In this document: piece by piece, positions 1-8,068 of the stretch
Position numbering within the stretch: position 1 is the first letter of the stretch
Layout of the letters: every line of letters begins with the position of its first letter
From: RFSX01 sp964495785
GTDB lineage: Bacteria > Bacteroidota > Bacteroidia > Chitinophagales > Saprospiraceae
DNA: 64,000 nucleotides
Reading direction: 5' to 3'
Assembly (NCBI GenBank): GCA_964495785.1
Contig: CAZBXL010000008.1
Coordinates: 14,057-78,056 of the forward strand
Translations under genes and position numbers: made by a program
Notes under the pieces: model-generated
Told to the model about the DNA's origin: nothing
The model's database searches: none
The model's input: only the letters and a program-made list of their open reading frames with translations

Positions 1-2
1 AC

Positions 3-179
3 AAAGTCGGAGACAACGCCATGATGCTATTCTCTCAAGCAGGACAAAAACTTGCTGAGACAAGACTGAATAATGGACATAATGAGTTTGATATGCAGAG
101 CATGGCATCGGGATTATATATCATATCCCTTAGTGATGATAGAGGCTTATATAAGACTCAGAAAGTTGTTAAGTTTTAG
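3..179 (+). CDS. T9SS type A sorting domain protein, C-terminal fragment
   Basis: Only the last 58 residues of this protein lie in the window; the start is to the left of base 1. The fragment has the pattern of a type IX secretion C-terminal sorting tail: a hydrophobic strand followed by a turn (LFSQAGQKL), a short serine/methionine segment, GLYIISL, and a basic-hydrophobic end (KVVKF). In this family the tail directs export across the outer membrane through the T9SS and is then removed or replaced by a surface anchor. Nothing can be said about the body of the protein. The stop is 108 bases before the MoxR gene. The family call is good; the function of the whole protein is unknown. Confidence 0.8.
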   Translation, partial: KVGDNAMMLFSQAGQKLAETRLNNGHNEFDMQSMASGLYIISLSDDRGLYKTQKVVKF

Positions 180-240
180 CATTTAGTCTACTGTTAAGCC
201 AATAAATAGCTGCCTCAGAGCATTTGTATTATTGTATGTG

Positions 241-248
241 TATTTTTG
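241..248 (+). promoter_or_regulatory. candidate -7 promoter box of the MoxR gene
   Basis: TATTTTTG matches the Bacteroidota -7 consensus TAnnTTTG and lies 39 bases before the ATG at 288, which would give a leader of about 30 bases. A TTTG at 223-226 could act as the -33 element, but the gap is shorter than the usual 19-21 bases, so the assignment is tentative. Confidence 0.35.
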
Positions 249-287
249 GGGCTTTATATTATAATTTTAGATAAGGACAATTAAGAG

Positions 288-1256
288 ATGAGCTTGAATT
301 TTAGTAACGATAAAGAAGCAGTCGATGGACTGTCTTCAGCCTATAAAAGTTTAAAATCAGAGATAGGAAAAGTAATAATAGGGCAAGAGGACGTCGTCCA
401 GACTGTACTTATTTCATTATTTAGTAATGGTCACAGTCTTCTTGTAGGAGTACCAGGACTGGCTAAAACATTACTTGTAAGTACTATATCTCAAGTATTA
501 GATTTAGATTTTAAAAGAATACAATTTACTCCCGATCTGATGCCATCAGATATTATGGGTTCTGAGATACTCGACGAGAGTCGAACATTTAAATTTAACA
601 AAGGACCTTTATTCGCTAATATCGTTTTAGCAGATGAGATTAATAGAACACCGCCTAAGACGCAAGCAGCCCTCCTTGAGGCTATGCAAGAGAGGAGTGT
701 TACAGTGAGTGGTGTCAAGCATATGCTACCGCAGCCATTTTTCGTGTTAGCGACACAGAATCCAATAGAACAAGAAGGTACATATCCACTACCAGAAGCC
801 CAGCTGGATAGATTTATGTTCAATATACCATTAGACTATCCTTCATACCAGGAAGAACTTGCAGTTGTCAAAGCGACTACGACAGATAATAAAGTATCTC
901 TAAGTAATATACTTACAGGAGAAGAAATCCTTGCATACCAGCAGTTGATCCGTAAGATTCCTATTGCTGATAATGTATTAGAATATGCTGTATCATTAGC
1001 TACTAAGACAAGACCTAATACAGCTAATGCGACATCCGAAGTTAATAACTATATAGGATGGGGAGCTGGGCCTAGAGCTAGTCAGTATCTTGTCTTAGGT
1101 GCTAAGACTTATGCTGCGATACATGGTAAGTATTCACCAGATATCGATGATGTCAAGGCGATCGCCAAGTATGTCCTCAGACACCGTATCGTAAGAAATT
1201 ATAAAGCTGAGGCCGAAGGTATAACTGAAGATAAAGTCATCGCTGGATTATTATAG
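288..1256 (+). CDS. MoxR family AAA+ ATPase
   Basis: A 322-residue AAA+ ATPase of the MoxR group, which act as ATP-driven chaperones or activators of partner proteins, often of the von Willebrand A type. Walker A is GVPGLAKT at residues 54-61 and Walker B ends in DE at 116-117 (IVLADEINR). The TQNPIEQEGTYPLPEAQLDRF stretch holds the sensor 1 region, and the C-terminal lid domain is complete, so the gene is full length for the family. It stands alone: the next plus-strand gene is almost 800 bases away, and no DUF58 or vWA partner is adjacent. A second MoxR gene at 55297-56385 does sit with the usual partners. The partner of this copy is unknown. Confidence 0.93.
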   Translation: MSLNFSNDKEAVDGLSSAYKSLKSEIGKVIIGQEDVVQTVLISLFSNGHSLLVGVPGLAKTLLVSTISQVLDLDFKRIQFTPDLMPSDIMGSEILDESRTFKFNKGPLFANIVLADEINRTPPKTQAALLEAMQERSVTVSGVKHMLPQPFFVLATQNPIEQEGTYPLPEAQLDRFMFNIPLDYPSYQEELAVVKATTTDNKVSLSNILTGEEILAYQQLIRKIPIADNVLEYAVSLATKTRPNTANATSEVNNYIGWGAGPRASQYLVLGAKTYAAIHGKYSPDIDDVKAIAKYVLRHRIVRNYKAEAEGITEDKVIAGLL

Positions 1257-2053
1257 AAGATTTAGAGGGTACTAATTCTCTTTTGATATTCATGTCTTCT
1301 GTTTTCATACCAGTAAAGAAATGTCAATAAGTACTTTCTCTTAAGAAGAATATGCCATTGAGAGCTAAAGATTATGTGAATGTCTGAAAGAAAAATCCTC
1401 TTAAACTTTATTGATTATAGCATATTTATGATATAATTTTTTTCTTAAACACAGAGGTTCTACGGCCTTAGCCATTTTAGGTAAATCAGTTATTTATAGC
1501 GTTAAAAACAATGGCCTTGTTTGATGACCGGAGGAAGGAGTTGGCGCTTGTTTAGCTATCAATAGCTTATTTGCCGTGAAGAAATGGGTAAAGCCTTGAC
1601 TTTTTTGTCTCCCCGCTATTGCGGGGCAAGCTGTTTTTGTGTCAAGACATGAACGAATTTTCCACCTATGGTGGATCAAAGCAAGTAAACCTTGCTTTGA
1701 AGTGAGAGAACCGAAACATCAGTTTCGGAGTGGAGAGCCTTCCGGCGAGGAAGATGCATGGAAATTATATGTCATTTATTTACTAATCTCAAATTCTAAT
1801 TATGAAAAGTGAGCTTTTAAATTTATGATCACAAAGAGGTACTATTTCAATAAAAACATGAATGACAATTTACTCTTAGTACTAGAACTAAATTAGAAGC
1901 TCAAAGAATATAACTCACCTATCCAAGCCTTGGGTACTTGCTTGAATCAAATAAATGCAGACAATGTCTTTATTAGATTCTCTTATCCTCTACACACCAA
2001 AAACACTTACGAATACATCTACATAACAAAGAAATTATATACTTTAGATTTAT
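1257..2053. other. long intergenic region, hairpin-rich centre
   Basis: I see no convincing gene in these 797 bases. The central part (about 1495-1755) carries the hairpin series described separately. A minus-strand reading frame at 1494-1679 exists, but I take it as part of a dispersed repeat rather than a gene. The right part (1760-2050) is plain AT-rich DNA leading to the DUF4837 gene; I recognise no promoter there with confidence. Confidence 0.6.
1595..1753. repeat. run of five hairpins, probable dispersed element or structured RNA
   Basis: Five stem-loops follow one another within 160 bases. CCCCGC-TATT-GCGGGG lies at 1611-1626 and is enclosed by CTTGAC (1595-1600) and GTCAAG (1641-1646). 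TCCACC-TAT-GGTGGA is at 1661-1675. CAAAGCAAG-TAAAC-CTTGCTTTG is at 1677-1699. CCGAAAC-ATCA-GTTTCGG is at 1711-1728. CTTCC-GGCGA-GGAAG is at 1739-1753. All stems are perfect. GC content is visibly higher than in the flanks. From memory, the minus-strand peptide here (ending near SSGHQTRPLF) resembles short hypothetical proteins scattered in many Bacteroidota genomes, which suggests a repeated intergenic element. No transposase is present. Confidence 0.6.
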
Positions 2054-3130
2054 ATGATTAGAAGTTTATACATATCACTACTATGTCTGTTATTGATATC
2101 ATGTAATAATGAGGTGACACAGCACTTGGATTCTAAAAATCCTGCTTTAGGTAAGCTCAATCAGATCGTCGTCATAGCTGATGAAGATGTATGGGTCGGT
2201 AGCGTAGGTGATACATTCAGATATTATTTTGAATCCGCGTATCCATTGTTACCTAGTCCAGAACCGCTCTTTGATCTTAAACATTACACACCTGATGACT
2301 TAGAGCGTAGTGCTGTGAGAAAAGAATTAAGAACATACGCCTTTCTTGCAGATCTGTCAGATGAAGAATCAAAGACAGCGCAACTCATTAAAAAAGACAT
2401 GGGTGCAGAGAAGTATAATTCAGCTCTAAAGTATGGTAAACCATTCTCATCTATAGGCAAAGATAAGTGGGCCAAAGGTCAATTATTGATGTATATGTTT
2501 GGAGCTAATGAAGATTCTCTTGTTATGTCAATTAAGAAATCTTTTCCAACATTAGCTCGCAGGATCAATGAACATGACTTAGATAAGTTGAAAGCCATAT
2601 CTTTTGGTATCAAGGAGAATAAAGGGCTTACCAGATTAGTCTCTGAGAAATTTGATGTCGATATAGAAATACCCGTAGAGTATCAGACAGCTAAGTACGA
2701 CACCATCAATAATGTGTTATGGTTAAGGAGAGGTAGCAAAGAAGCAGACTATCACATGGTCTTTGAAAAAATTAAGTATGATACCCCAGAGCAATTAGAG
2801 AAAGATTCTATTATTGCCTTACGCAATAAATTTGGTAAGACATATGTCACCTCTGATCTCGATGGGAATTATATGGTTGTCAATGATGAGGACCTTCCAG
2901 TATATGAGTACGTCACAGAAATAGATGGACACTATGTCAAGGAGATAAGAGGAGTGTGGGAGATGACTAAAGAATTTACAGGTGGTCCATTCGTCACTTA
3001 TGTTATTATAAATGAGGCCAAAAAAGAACTCATTTTTATAGACACATTTCTATTAGCTCCTGGAGCTAAAAAAAGAAATTACATGATGCAATTAGATTGC
3101 ATTGTCAAATCTGCCAAGGTTAATTCTTGA
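2054..3130 (+). CDS. DUF4837 family lipoprotein
   Basis: A 358-residue protein with a lipoprotein signal peptide: a short hydrophobic stretch ends in the lipobox LISC, with Cys17 the predicted lipid-bearing residue. After it comes the DUF4837 pattern, starting with the IVVIADEDVW segment and running almost to the C-terminus. DUF4837 proteins are found mainly in Bacteroidota and have no established biochemical role; an envelope function, probably at the periplasmic side of a membrane, is inferred only from the lipoprotein signal. The gene is isolated, with long non-coding DNA on the left and a possible terminator hairpin on the right. The family call is fairly secure, the function unknown. Confidence 0.85.
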   Translation: MIRSLYISLLCLLLISCNNEVTQHLDSKNPALGKLNQIVVIADEDVWVGSVGDTFRYYFESAYPLLPSPEPLFDLKHYTPDDLERSAVRKELRTYAFLADLSDEESKTAQLIKKDMGAEKYNSALKYGKPFSSIGKDKWAKGQLLMYMFGANEDSLVMSIKKSFPTLARRINEHDLDKLKAISFGIKENKGLTRLVSEKFDVDIEIPVEYQTAKYDTINNVLWLRRGSKEADYHMVFEKIKYDTPEQLEKDSIIALRNKFGKTYVTSDLDGNYMVVNDEDLPVYEYVTEIDGHYVKEIRGVWEMTKEFTGGPFVTYVIINEAKKELIFIDTFLLAPGAKKRNYMMQLDCIVKSAKVNS

Positions 3131-3281
3131 TTATTGGAAACTGTCAGAACTATGACCAGCCTTAGGCGGGCCGGTTAACATGAGTTAAGTGATGGGTGAG
3201 ATAATATGTAACTCTAAACTCAACTACATATAAATTTTTAATCCACTAAGAAATGTAGACTATTCGTCAGACGACAGAAAA

Positions 3282-3310
3282 AGACCACAGAGTGGTCTAA
3301 TTATTTTAGA
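3282..3310 (+). terminator. possible terminator after the DUF4837 gene
   Basis: AGACCAC-AGA-GTGGTCT forms a perfect 7-bp stem (3282-3298) followed by the T-rich AATTATTTTA. It lies about 150 bases after the stop at 3130, so it is plausible but not tight to the gene. Confidence 0.45.
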
Positions 3311-3400
3311 AAAAACGAACACCCACCTCCGACTATAGCGTAGTCTTATTATTTTCAATAATTGGACGCATTTAAAAATCTAATAGTATAACTTAGTATC

Positions 3401-4510
3401 ATGGAATCTATGATATCAAAATATGCTCGACTATTAGTCAATTATAGTCTGGAGCTAAAGCCTAAAGAAAAATTATATATATCAACTACATTACTTGCAG
3501 AGCCACTTGTGAGAGAAATATATAGACAAGCTACTCAGCTAGGTGCTATAGTGGAAGTTGATTTTGCGTTCAGAGAGCAATCGAGAATATTATTGAATGA
3601 GGGCAATGAAACCGTACTAAGTCATGCTCCTACATTGCATACACAAGCGATGGAAGAATTCGATGCTTATCTTAATATACGAGCACCATACAATCTTAAT
3701 GAGACGAGTAATGCCAATAAGGATAATAGAAAAATAAGGTCTAAAGCATTATCACATCTCAATAAACTATACTTTGAGAGAACAGCAGATAGAAATGCCT
3801 CAGGATCTCTCAAAAGAACTCTATGCCAGTATCCGACGCAAGCTTCAGCACAAGCAGCTAATATGTCATTAGAAGAATATGAGCACTTTGTATTTAACGC
3901 ATGTCACCTCTACAGTGATAATCCCGAAGGAGAGTGGCTTAGAGTAAGAGAAAATCAGCAGAAAATCAAAGAGTATATGGATGGCGTGAATACTGTAAGA
4001 TATAAAGCTGATCATACGGATATAGAATTTTCTGTAGCCGGTCGTACTTGGATTAATTCTGATGGCCAGACGAATATGCCATCAGGAGAAGTTTTCTCGG
4101 GTCCAGTAGAAGATAGTGTCAATGGAAAAGTCCACTTTACCTTTCCGTCTATCTACATGGGAAAAGATGTACAGGGTATAACTCTATGGGTAGAAAATGG
4201 TGAAGTCGTCAAGTGGGATGCCAATCAAGGCAAAGATGTCCTGGATCATGTATTCAAAGTTCCAGGTGCAAAGTTTTTTGGAGAAGTTGCCATAGGCACG
4301 AATTACAACATACAGCAAGCGACACGTAATATCCTCTTTGACGAAAAGATAGGTGGCACGATACATATGGCAGTAGGACAGTCGTATAAGCAGACAGGTG
4401 GTACGAATACCTCGACTATACATTGGGATATGATTACAGATATGACAGAGTCAGGAGAAATCTATGGTGATGGAAAACTGATTTATGAAAAGGGAAAATT
4501 TCTGATATAG
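3401..4510 (+). CDS. M29 family aminopeptidase
   Basis: A 369-residue cytoplasmic metallo-aminopeptidase of family M29 (thermophilic aminopeptidase, AmpS/PepS type), which removes N-terminal residues from peptides using a two-metal centre. The N-terminal half has the family opening (KYARLLVNYSLELKPKEKL). Likely metal ligands in the C-terminal half are Glu295 (FFGEVAIG), His322 (IHMAVGQSY) and His341/Asp343 (IHWDM), with a further Glu near residue 229 in the GEVFSGPVEDS stretch. The length is slightly short for the family (about 410) but both ends look intact. There is no signal peptide. The gene stands alone, with 270 bases before and 229 after it. Substrate preference cannot be told from the sequence. 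Confidence 0.92.
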   Translation: MESMISKYARLLVNYSLELKPKEKLYISTTLLAEPLVREIYRQATQLGAIVEVDFAFREQSRILLNEGNETVLSHAPTLHTQAMEEFDAYLNIRAPYNLNETSNANKDNRKIRSKALSHLNKLYFERTADRNASGSLKRTLCQYPTQASAQAANMSLEEYEHFVFNACHLYSDNPEGEWLRVRENQQKIKEYMDGVNTVRYKADHTDIEFSVAGRTWINSDGQTNMPSGEVFSGPVEDSVNGKVHFTFPSIYMGKDVQGITLWVENGEVVKWDANQGKDVLDHVFKVPGAKFFGEVAIGTNYNIQQATRNILFDEKIGGTIHMAVGQSYKQTGGTNTSTIHWDMITDMTESGEIYGDGKLIYEKGKFLI

Positions 4511-4739
4511 ATGGTTGTACTCAAAAACAACAAATGGAAACTATGCCGGCCATTTATAACTTTTCTATATATAATAAAATAACTTTCAGAGAACTATCCA
4601 CATTAGTTGTTGTAAGGTGAAATTATTTTTTCATGAAAAATTAAATATTGTAATTGAGGAACTTATTATAATATGTGACAGAAAATATTTCTTTCGTCTA
4701 AAGAGTATATTATTTATACACAAAAATAAAATTGAATAA

Positions 4740-5165
4740 ATGTTAGAAAAGTTAAAAAGCCTTGCAATGCAGAAATTGATGCAAAAAATGGCAGGCAATA
4801 GCCTTAGCGAAGCAGCTACAGGTGAAGCAGCTCAGGAAGGAGCTAATGCACTAATGGAAACTATCAAAGGTGGTGATATGAGTAAAATTATGGCACTATT
4901 TAGTGGTGGAGCAGCAGCTGGAGAAGGTAACGAAGTTGTCAGTAATGTAAAAGGTAAGATTCAAGAAATTCTTCAAGCTAAAGGAATGAGTGCAGAAGAA
5001 GCAAAGACAGAATCTGAATCTACGGCTCAAGATCTTATCGCAGGAGTAAAGGAAAAGTTTCAATCTACTTCTGAAGAAGACAGCGCTTTTGACCTTAGTA
5101 AAATCACTGGACTTTTAGGAGGTGACGCTGGAGATTTACTCAACAAAGCAAAGAACTTATTCTAA
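4740..5165 (+). CDS. small alpha-helical protein of unknown function
   Basis: I do not recognise this 141-residue protein. It has no signal peptide or membrane segment and is rich in Ala, Glu, Lys and Gly, with predicted amphipathic helices separated by Gly-rich turns (SGGAAAGEG, LLGGDAGDLL). The N-terminal part is basic and methionine-rich (LAMQKLMQKMAG); the middle is acidic. A strong intrinsic terminator 30 bases after the stop marks it as a real single-gene transcript. The codon use is like that of its neighbours. It is probably a soluble cytoplasmic protein; no catalytic motif is visible and no function is proposed. Confidence 0.75.
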   Translation: MLEKLKSLAMQKLMQKMAGNSLSEAATGEAAQEGANALMETIKGGDMSKIMALFSGGAAAGEGNEVVSNVKGKIQEILQAKGMSAEEAKTESESTAQDLIAGVKEKFQSTSEEDSAFDLSKITGLLGGDAGDLLNKAKNLF

Positions 5166-5194
5166 CTCTATAGAATATTACGACATAAGTAAAA

Positions 5195-5227
5195 GCCACT
5201 GAGATGAATTTCTCGGTGGCTTTTTTT
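5195..5227 (+). terminator. rho-independent terminator
   Basis: GCCACTGAGA-TGAATT-TCTCGGTGGC gives a 10-bp stem (one T-G pair) followed at once by seven T, 30 bases after the stop of the small helical protein gene. Confidence 0.9.
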
Positions 5228-5500
5228 GTGTTGGAGGATATTGTTTTCCTCTAGGTTAACTTTCTTATATATGTTTATTATAACGGCGTATGTATACTGA
5301 TACTGCTTAGCCCCAAAGCAATAAGAATTTAATTAAAGCCATTGTAAATGGAATAAATCCTTTTCTATAACCTAAGGCATAAATGTAAGAGACTACCCAA
5401 TGAATTAAAGACACCATTCTTTATATCGAATAATTTTAATCTTTAATAGATTTTAAACACGCTTAAGCATTCAATTAATTATCTTCATTAAAAAAACATT
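5228..5500. other. intergenic, leader of the secreted protein gene
   Basis: With the terminator just to its left this gap totals 335 bases. It is AT-rich and holds no reading frame or clear promoter box that I can defend; it must contain the promoter of the gene at 5501. Confidence 0.4.
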
Positions 5501-7945
5501 ATGAGACTAATTCTATTTTTTACACTTTGTTCGTTTTTATCTACCACTTATGCACAACTCAATATGGAACTGTTATCAGAGGTAACATATCCTGGTAGCA
5601 TTGGTAATGATGTGTGGGGTTATGTAAGTCCTGAGGGAGATGAGTATGCAATTATGGGCACGTTTGACGGTGTATCCATAGTCAACATCACGGACCCTCG
5701 TAATCCGGTTGAGGTAGATTTTATAGATCAGCAAGGATCTACATGGAGGGATATGAAGACATGGGGAGAGTTTGCTTATGTTACTGCTGATGAGCCAGGT
5801 ACAACTGATGGATTATTGGTTATTGATATGTCAAGCCTGCCTGATTCTATCACATTCGAAAATCAAAATCTTGAATTACCAAGTGGCGAAATAATTAATA
5901 CTTGTCATAATATCTACATCGACGAATTTGGATTTGCATATTTAGCTGGATGTGGTGATATAAATAATGGAGGACTTCTCATGTGGGACGTTAGGACAAC
6001 TCCAGGTACACCTATTTTTGCAGGACTGGGAGCACCAGAATATTCTCACGATGTGTATGTTAGAAATAATTTAGCGTATAGCTCAGAGATATCAAGAACT
6101 CCACAGACAACATTTTCTATATATGATGTTAGTGACAAGTCTAATGTCATGACATTAGGTTCTCAGACAACTACAGGAAATGCGACACATAATGCATGGT
6201 TATCTGATGATAGCAATACTTTGTTCACAACTGATGAAGTCGCTAATGCACCTATTGGTTCTTATGATGTTTCTGATCCAAGTAACATAACATTATTAGA
6301 TGAATACAGACCGACTGAGACATTAGGGACAGGTGTAGTTCCTCATAATGTCCATGTATGGAATGATTGGTTGATAATTTCGTACTACACAGATGGATGT
6401 AAAGTTGTGGATGCATCTCGACCAGGAAATCTTATTGAGGTTGGAAATTTTGATACATTTTTTGGCCCAGGAGCAGGCTTCAATGGAGCATGGGGAGCGT
6501 ATCCATTTTTTCCTTCAGGGACAGTTGTCTTAGGTGATATGGGTATAGATAATACGAATGGCGCAGAGAATGGAAGATTAGTTGTATTAGCGCCGACTTA
6601 TGTAAGAGCCTCATATCTTGAAGGCAATGTTACAGATGCTGTTACTGGCAATCCTATTAATAATGCATCAGTAACTTCGACTGATATAGGTATAATAGAA
6701 TTCTCTAAAGCCGATGGAGTCTATAAAACGGGCTCACACCTAACAGGTGATTTTGAAGTCACTGTTGATGCTTTTGGTTATGCAGCAGAGTCGCGTACGG
6801 TGACCTTAGAGAATGGAGTTCTCACAACTGAAAATTTCATTTTGACGCCTTCAGAGAGAGTGAGTGTGTCCGGGATAGTAGTTGATGAGACGACTAATGA
6901 TCCCATAGAAAATGCACAAGTAAAAATAATTATAGATGGATTTCAATATGATGCGATCTCAGATGCTATGGGTCAGTTTTTGATAGAAGATTTCGTTACA
7001 GGTACTTACGACATAATTGTAGGGAAATGGGGATACAACTATTCAATTATTGCTGATGAAAATATAAGTGGTGTCAACCCAGTCTATGATCTGACCATTA
7101 ATCTATCTGAAGGATTTCAAGATTTGTTTTCGTTAGATCTCGGATGGGAGACGACATTTTTTGGATTGCAAGGAGCATGGGAGAGAGGTGTACCAATTGG
7201 ACAGGAAGCTGGAGGGGGTCCGGATATATTATTAGCTCCAGGATTTGATTCTGATGATGCTGGAGATGAGTGTTATGTTACTGGTAATGATCAAGATTTG
7301 TTTAATGGAGTACTTTTTGGCGAAGCTGTATTAATATCACCTTCTTTTGATGTGTCTTCTATGGCTAAAGCTGTAATGACTTATGATACATGGTTTTGGG
7401 TAAGTTCATTTAATGGTTTTCCAGATTCTGAAGATTTTATTATTTCTATAGATAATGGAATAGATATAGTGCCAATAGATACAATAGAGTTTGATTTATC
7501 TGGAATAATTAATGGTATTGAAGTTACAGAATGGAAATCAAGTGGTGATATCGTAATAGAAGACTATATTGATATTACAGATGATATGAGATTAGTTTTA
7601 AATATTTCTGAATCCGGATTTGACTCTGCAGTAGAAGGAGGTCTTGATAATTTCAAGATTGTAGATGCATTAAATAGCAGCATAGGCAATTTAGCTATTT
7701 CAGAAAATCTAAGAATATTTCCTAATCCATCTCAAGATAGATTTACAGTGTTAATACCTGATGACTTAGATAATCAAGAATTAAAAATGACAATATTAGA
7801 TATCAATGGTAGAGTCGTAGAGAGTACAACAAGCTATCAGAGTGATAGATTTTCTTTTGGTGAGAATTTACAGCAAGGTGTCTATATGATACAGCTTATA
7901 GGTCAGAACTATAGAAGCCCTCAAACAAGAATTATAAAAATGTAA
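5501..7945 (+). CDS. secreted choice-of-anchor B family protein with T9SS sorting tail
   Basis: An 814-residue exported protein. Residues 1-18 form a signal peptide ending TTYA. Residues about 20-370 match the choice-of-anchor-B region, a beta-propeller-like repeat domain (GSTWRDMKTWGEFAYVTADE, HNVHVWNDWLIISYYTDG). Two carboxypeptidase-regulatory-like beta domains follow at about 375-450 and 455-535 (YLEGNVTDAVTGNPI and VSGIVVDETTNDPI). Then comes a beta-rich region of about 190 residues, and from about 730 a typical T9SS type A tail (LRIFPNPSQDRFTV ending RIIKM). The protein should therefore be surface-attached or released. The role of the anchor-B domain is not known. A very long terminator hairpin follows the stop. 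Confidence 0.9.
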   Translation: MRLILFFTLCSFLSTTYAQLNMELLSEVTYPGSIGNDVWGYVSPEGDEYAIMGTFDGVSIVNITDPRNPVEVDFIDQQGSTWRDMKTWGEFAYVTADEPGTTDGLLVIDMSSLPDSITFENQNLELPSGEIINTCHNIYIDEFGFAYLAGCGDINNGGLLMWDVRTTPGTPIFAGLGAPEYSHDVYVRNNLAYSSEISRTPQTTFSIYDVSDKSNVMTLGSQTTTGNATHNAWLSDDSNTLFTTDEVANAPIGSYDVSDPSNITLLDEYRPTETLGTGVVPHNVHVWNDWLIISYYTDGCKVVDASRPGNLIEVGNFDTFFGPGAGFNGAWGAYPFFPSGTVVLGDMGIDNTNGAENGRLVVLAPTYVRASYLEGNVTDAVTGNPINNASVTSTDIGIIEFSKADGVYKTGSHLTGDFEVTVDAFGYAAESRTVTLENGVLTTENFILTPSERVSVSGIVVDETTNDPIENAQVKIIIDGFQYDAISDAMGQFLIEDFVTGTYDIIVGKWGYNYSIIADENISGVNPVYDLTINLSEGFQDLFSLDLGWETTFFGLQGAWERGVPIGQEAGGGPDILLAPGFDSDDAGDECYVTGNDQDLFNGVLFGEAVLISPSFDVSSMAKAVMTYDTWFWVSSFNGFPDSEDFIISIDNGIDIVPIDTIEFDLSGIINGIEVTEWKSSGDIVIEDYIDITDDMRLVLNISESGFDSAVEGGLDNFKIVDALNSSIGNLAISENLRIFPNPSQDRFTVLIPDDLDNQELKMTILDINGRVVESTTSYQSDRFSFGENLQQGVYMIQLIGQNYRSPQTRIIKM

Positions 7946-7976
7946 AAGAGATTTTTTACAATAAATATCCTTTCAT

Positions 7977-8023
7977 AATTAAATAATGGCTGCAGAATTA
8001 GGTTCTGCAGCCATTATTTAATT
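7977..8023. terminator. bidirectional terminator with a perfect 21-bp stem
   Basis: The arms 7977-7997 and 8003-8023 are exact inverted repeats around the 5-base loop TTAGG; the stem centre holds CTGCAG and the ends are A/T, giving T-rich tails on both strands. It lies between the convergent genes ending at 7945 (plus) and 8069 (minus) and can serve both. Confidence 0.9.
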
Positions 8024-8068
8024 TTATAATCCACTACAGGAGAACAAGTTCTTATGCGATAGTATCAA

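Noticed and set aside
1494..1679. Minus-strand reading frame of 61 codons in the hairpin region
   Set aside because: It crosses two hairpins, has no start context, and looks like the translated part of a dispersed repeat rather than a gene.
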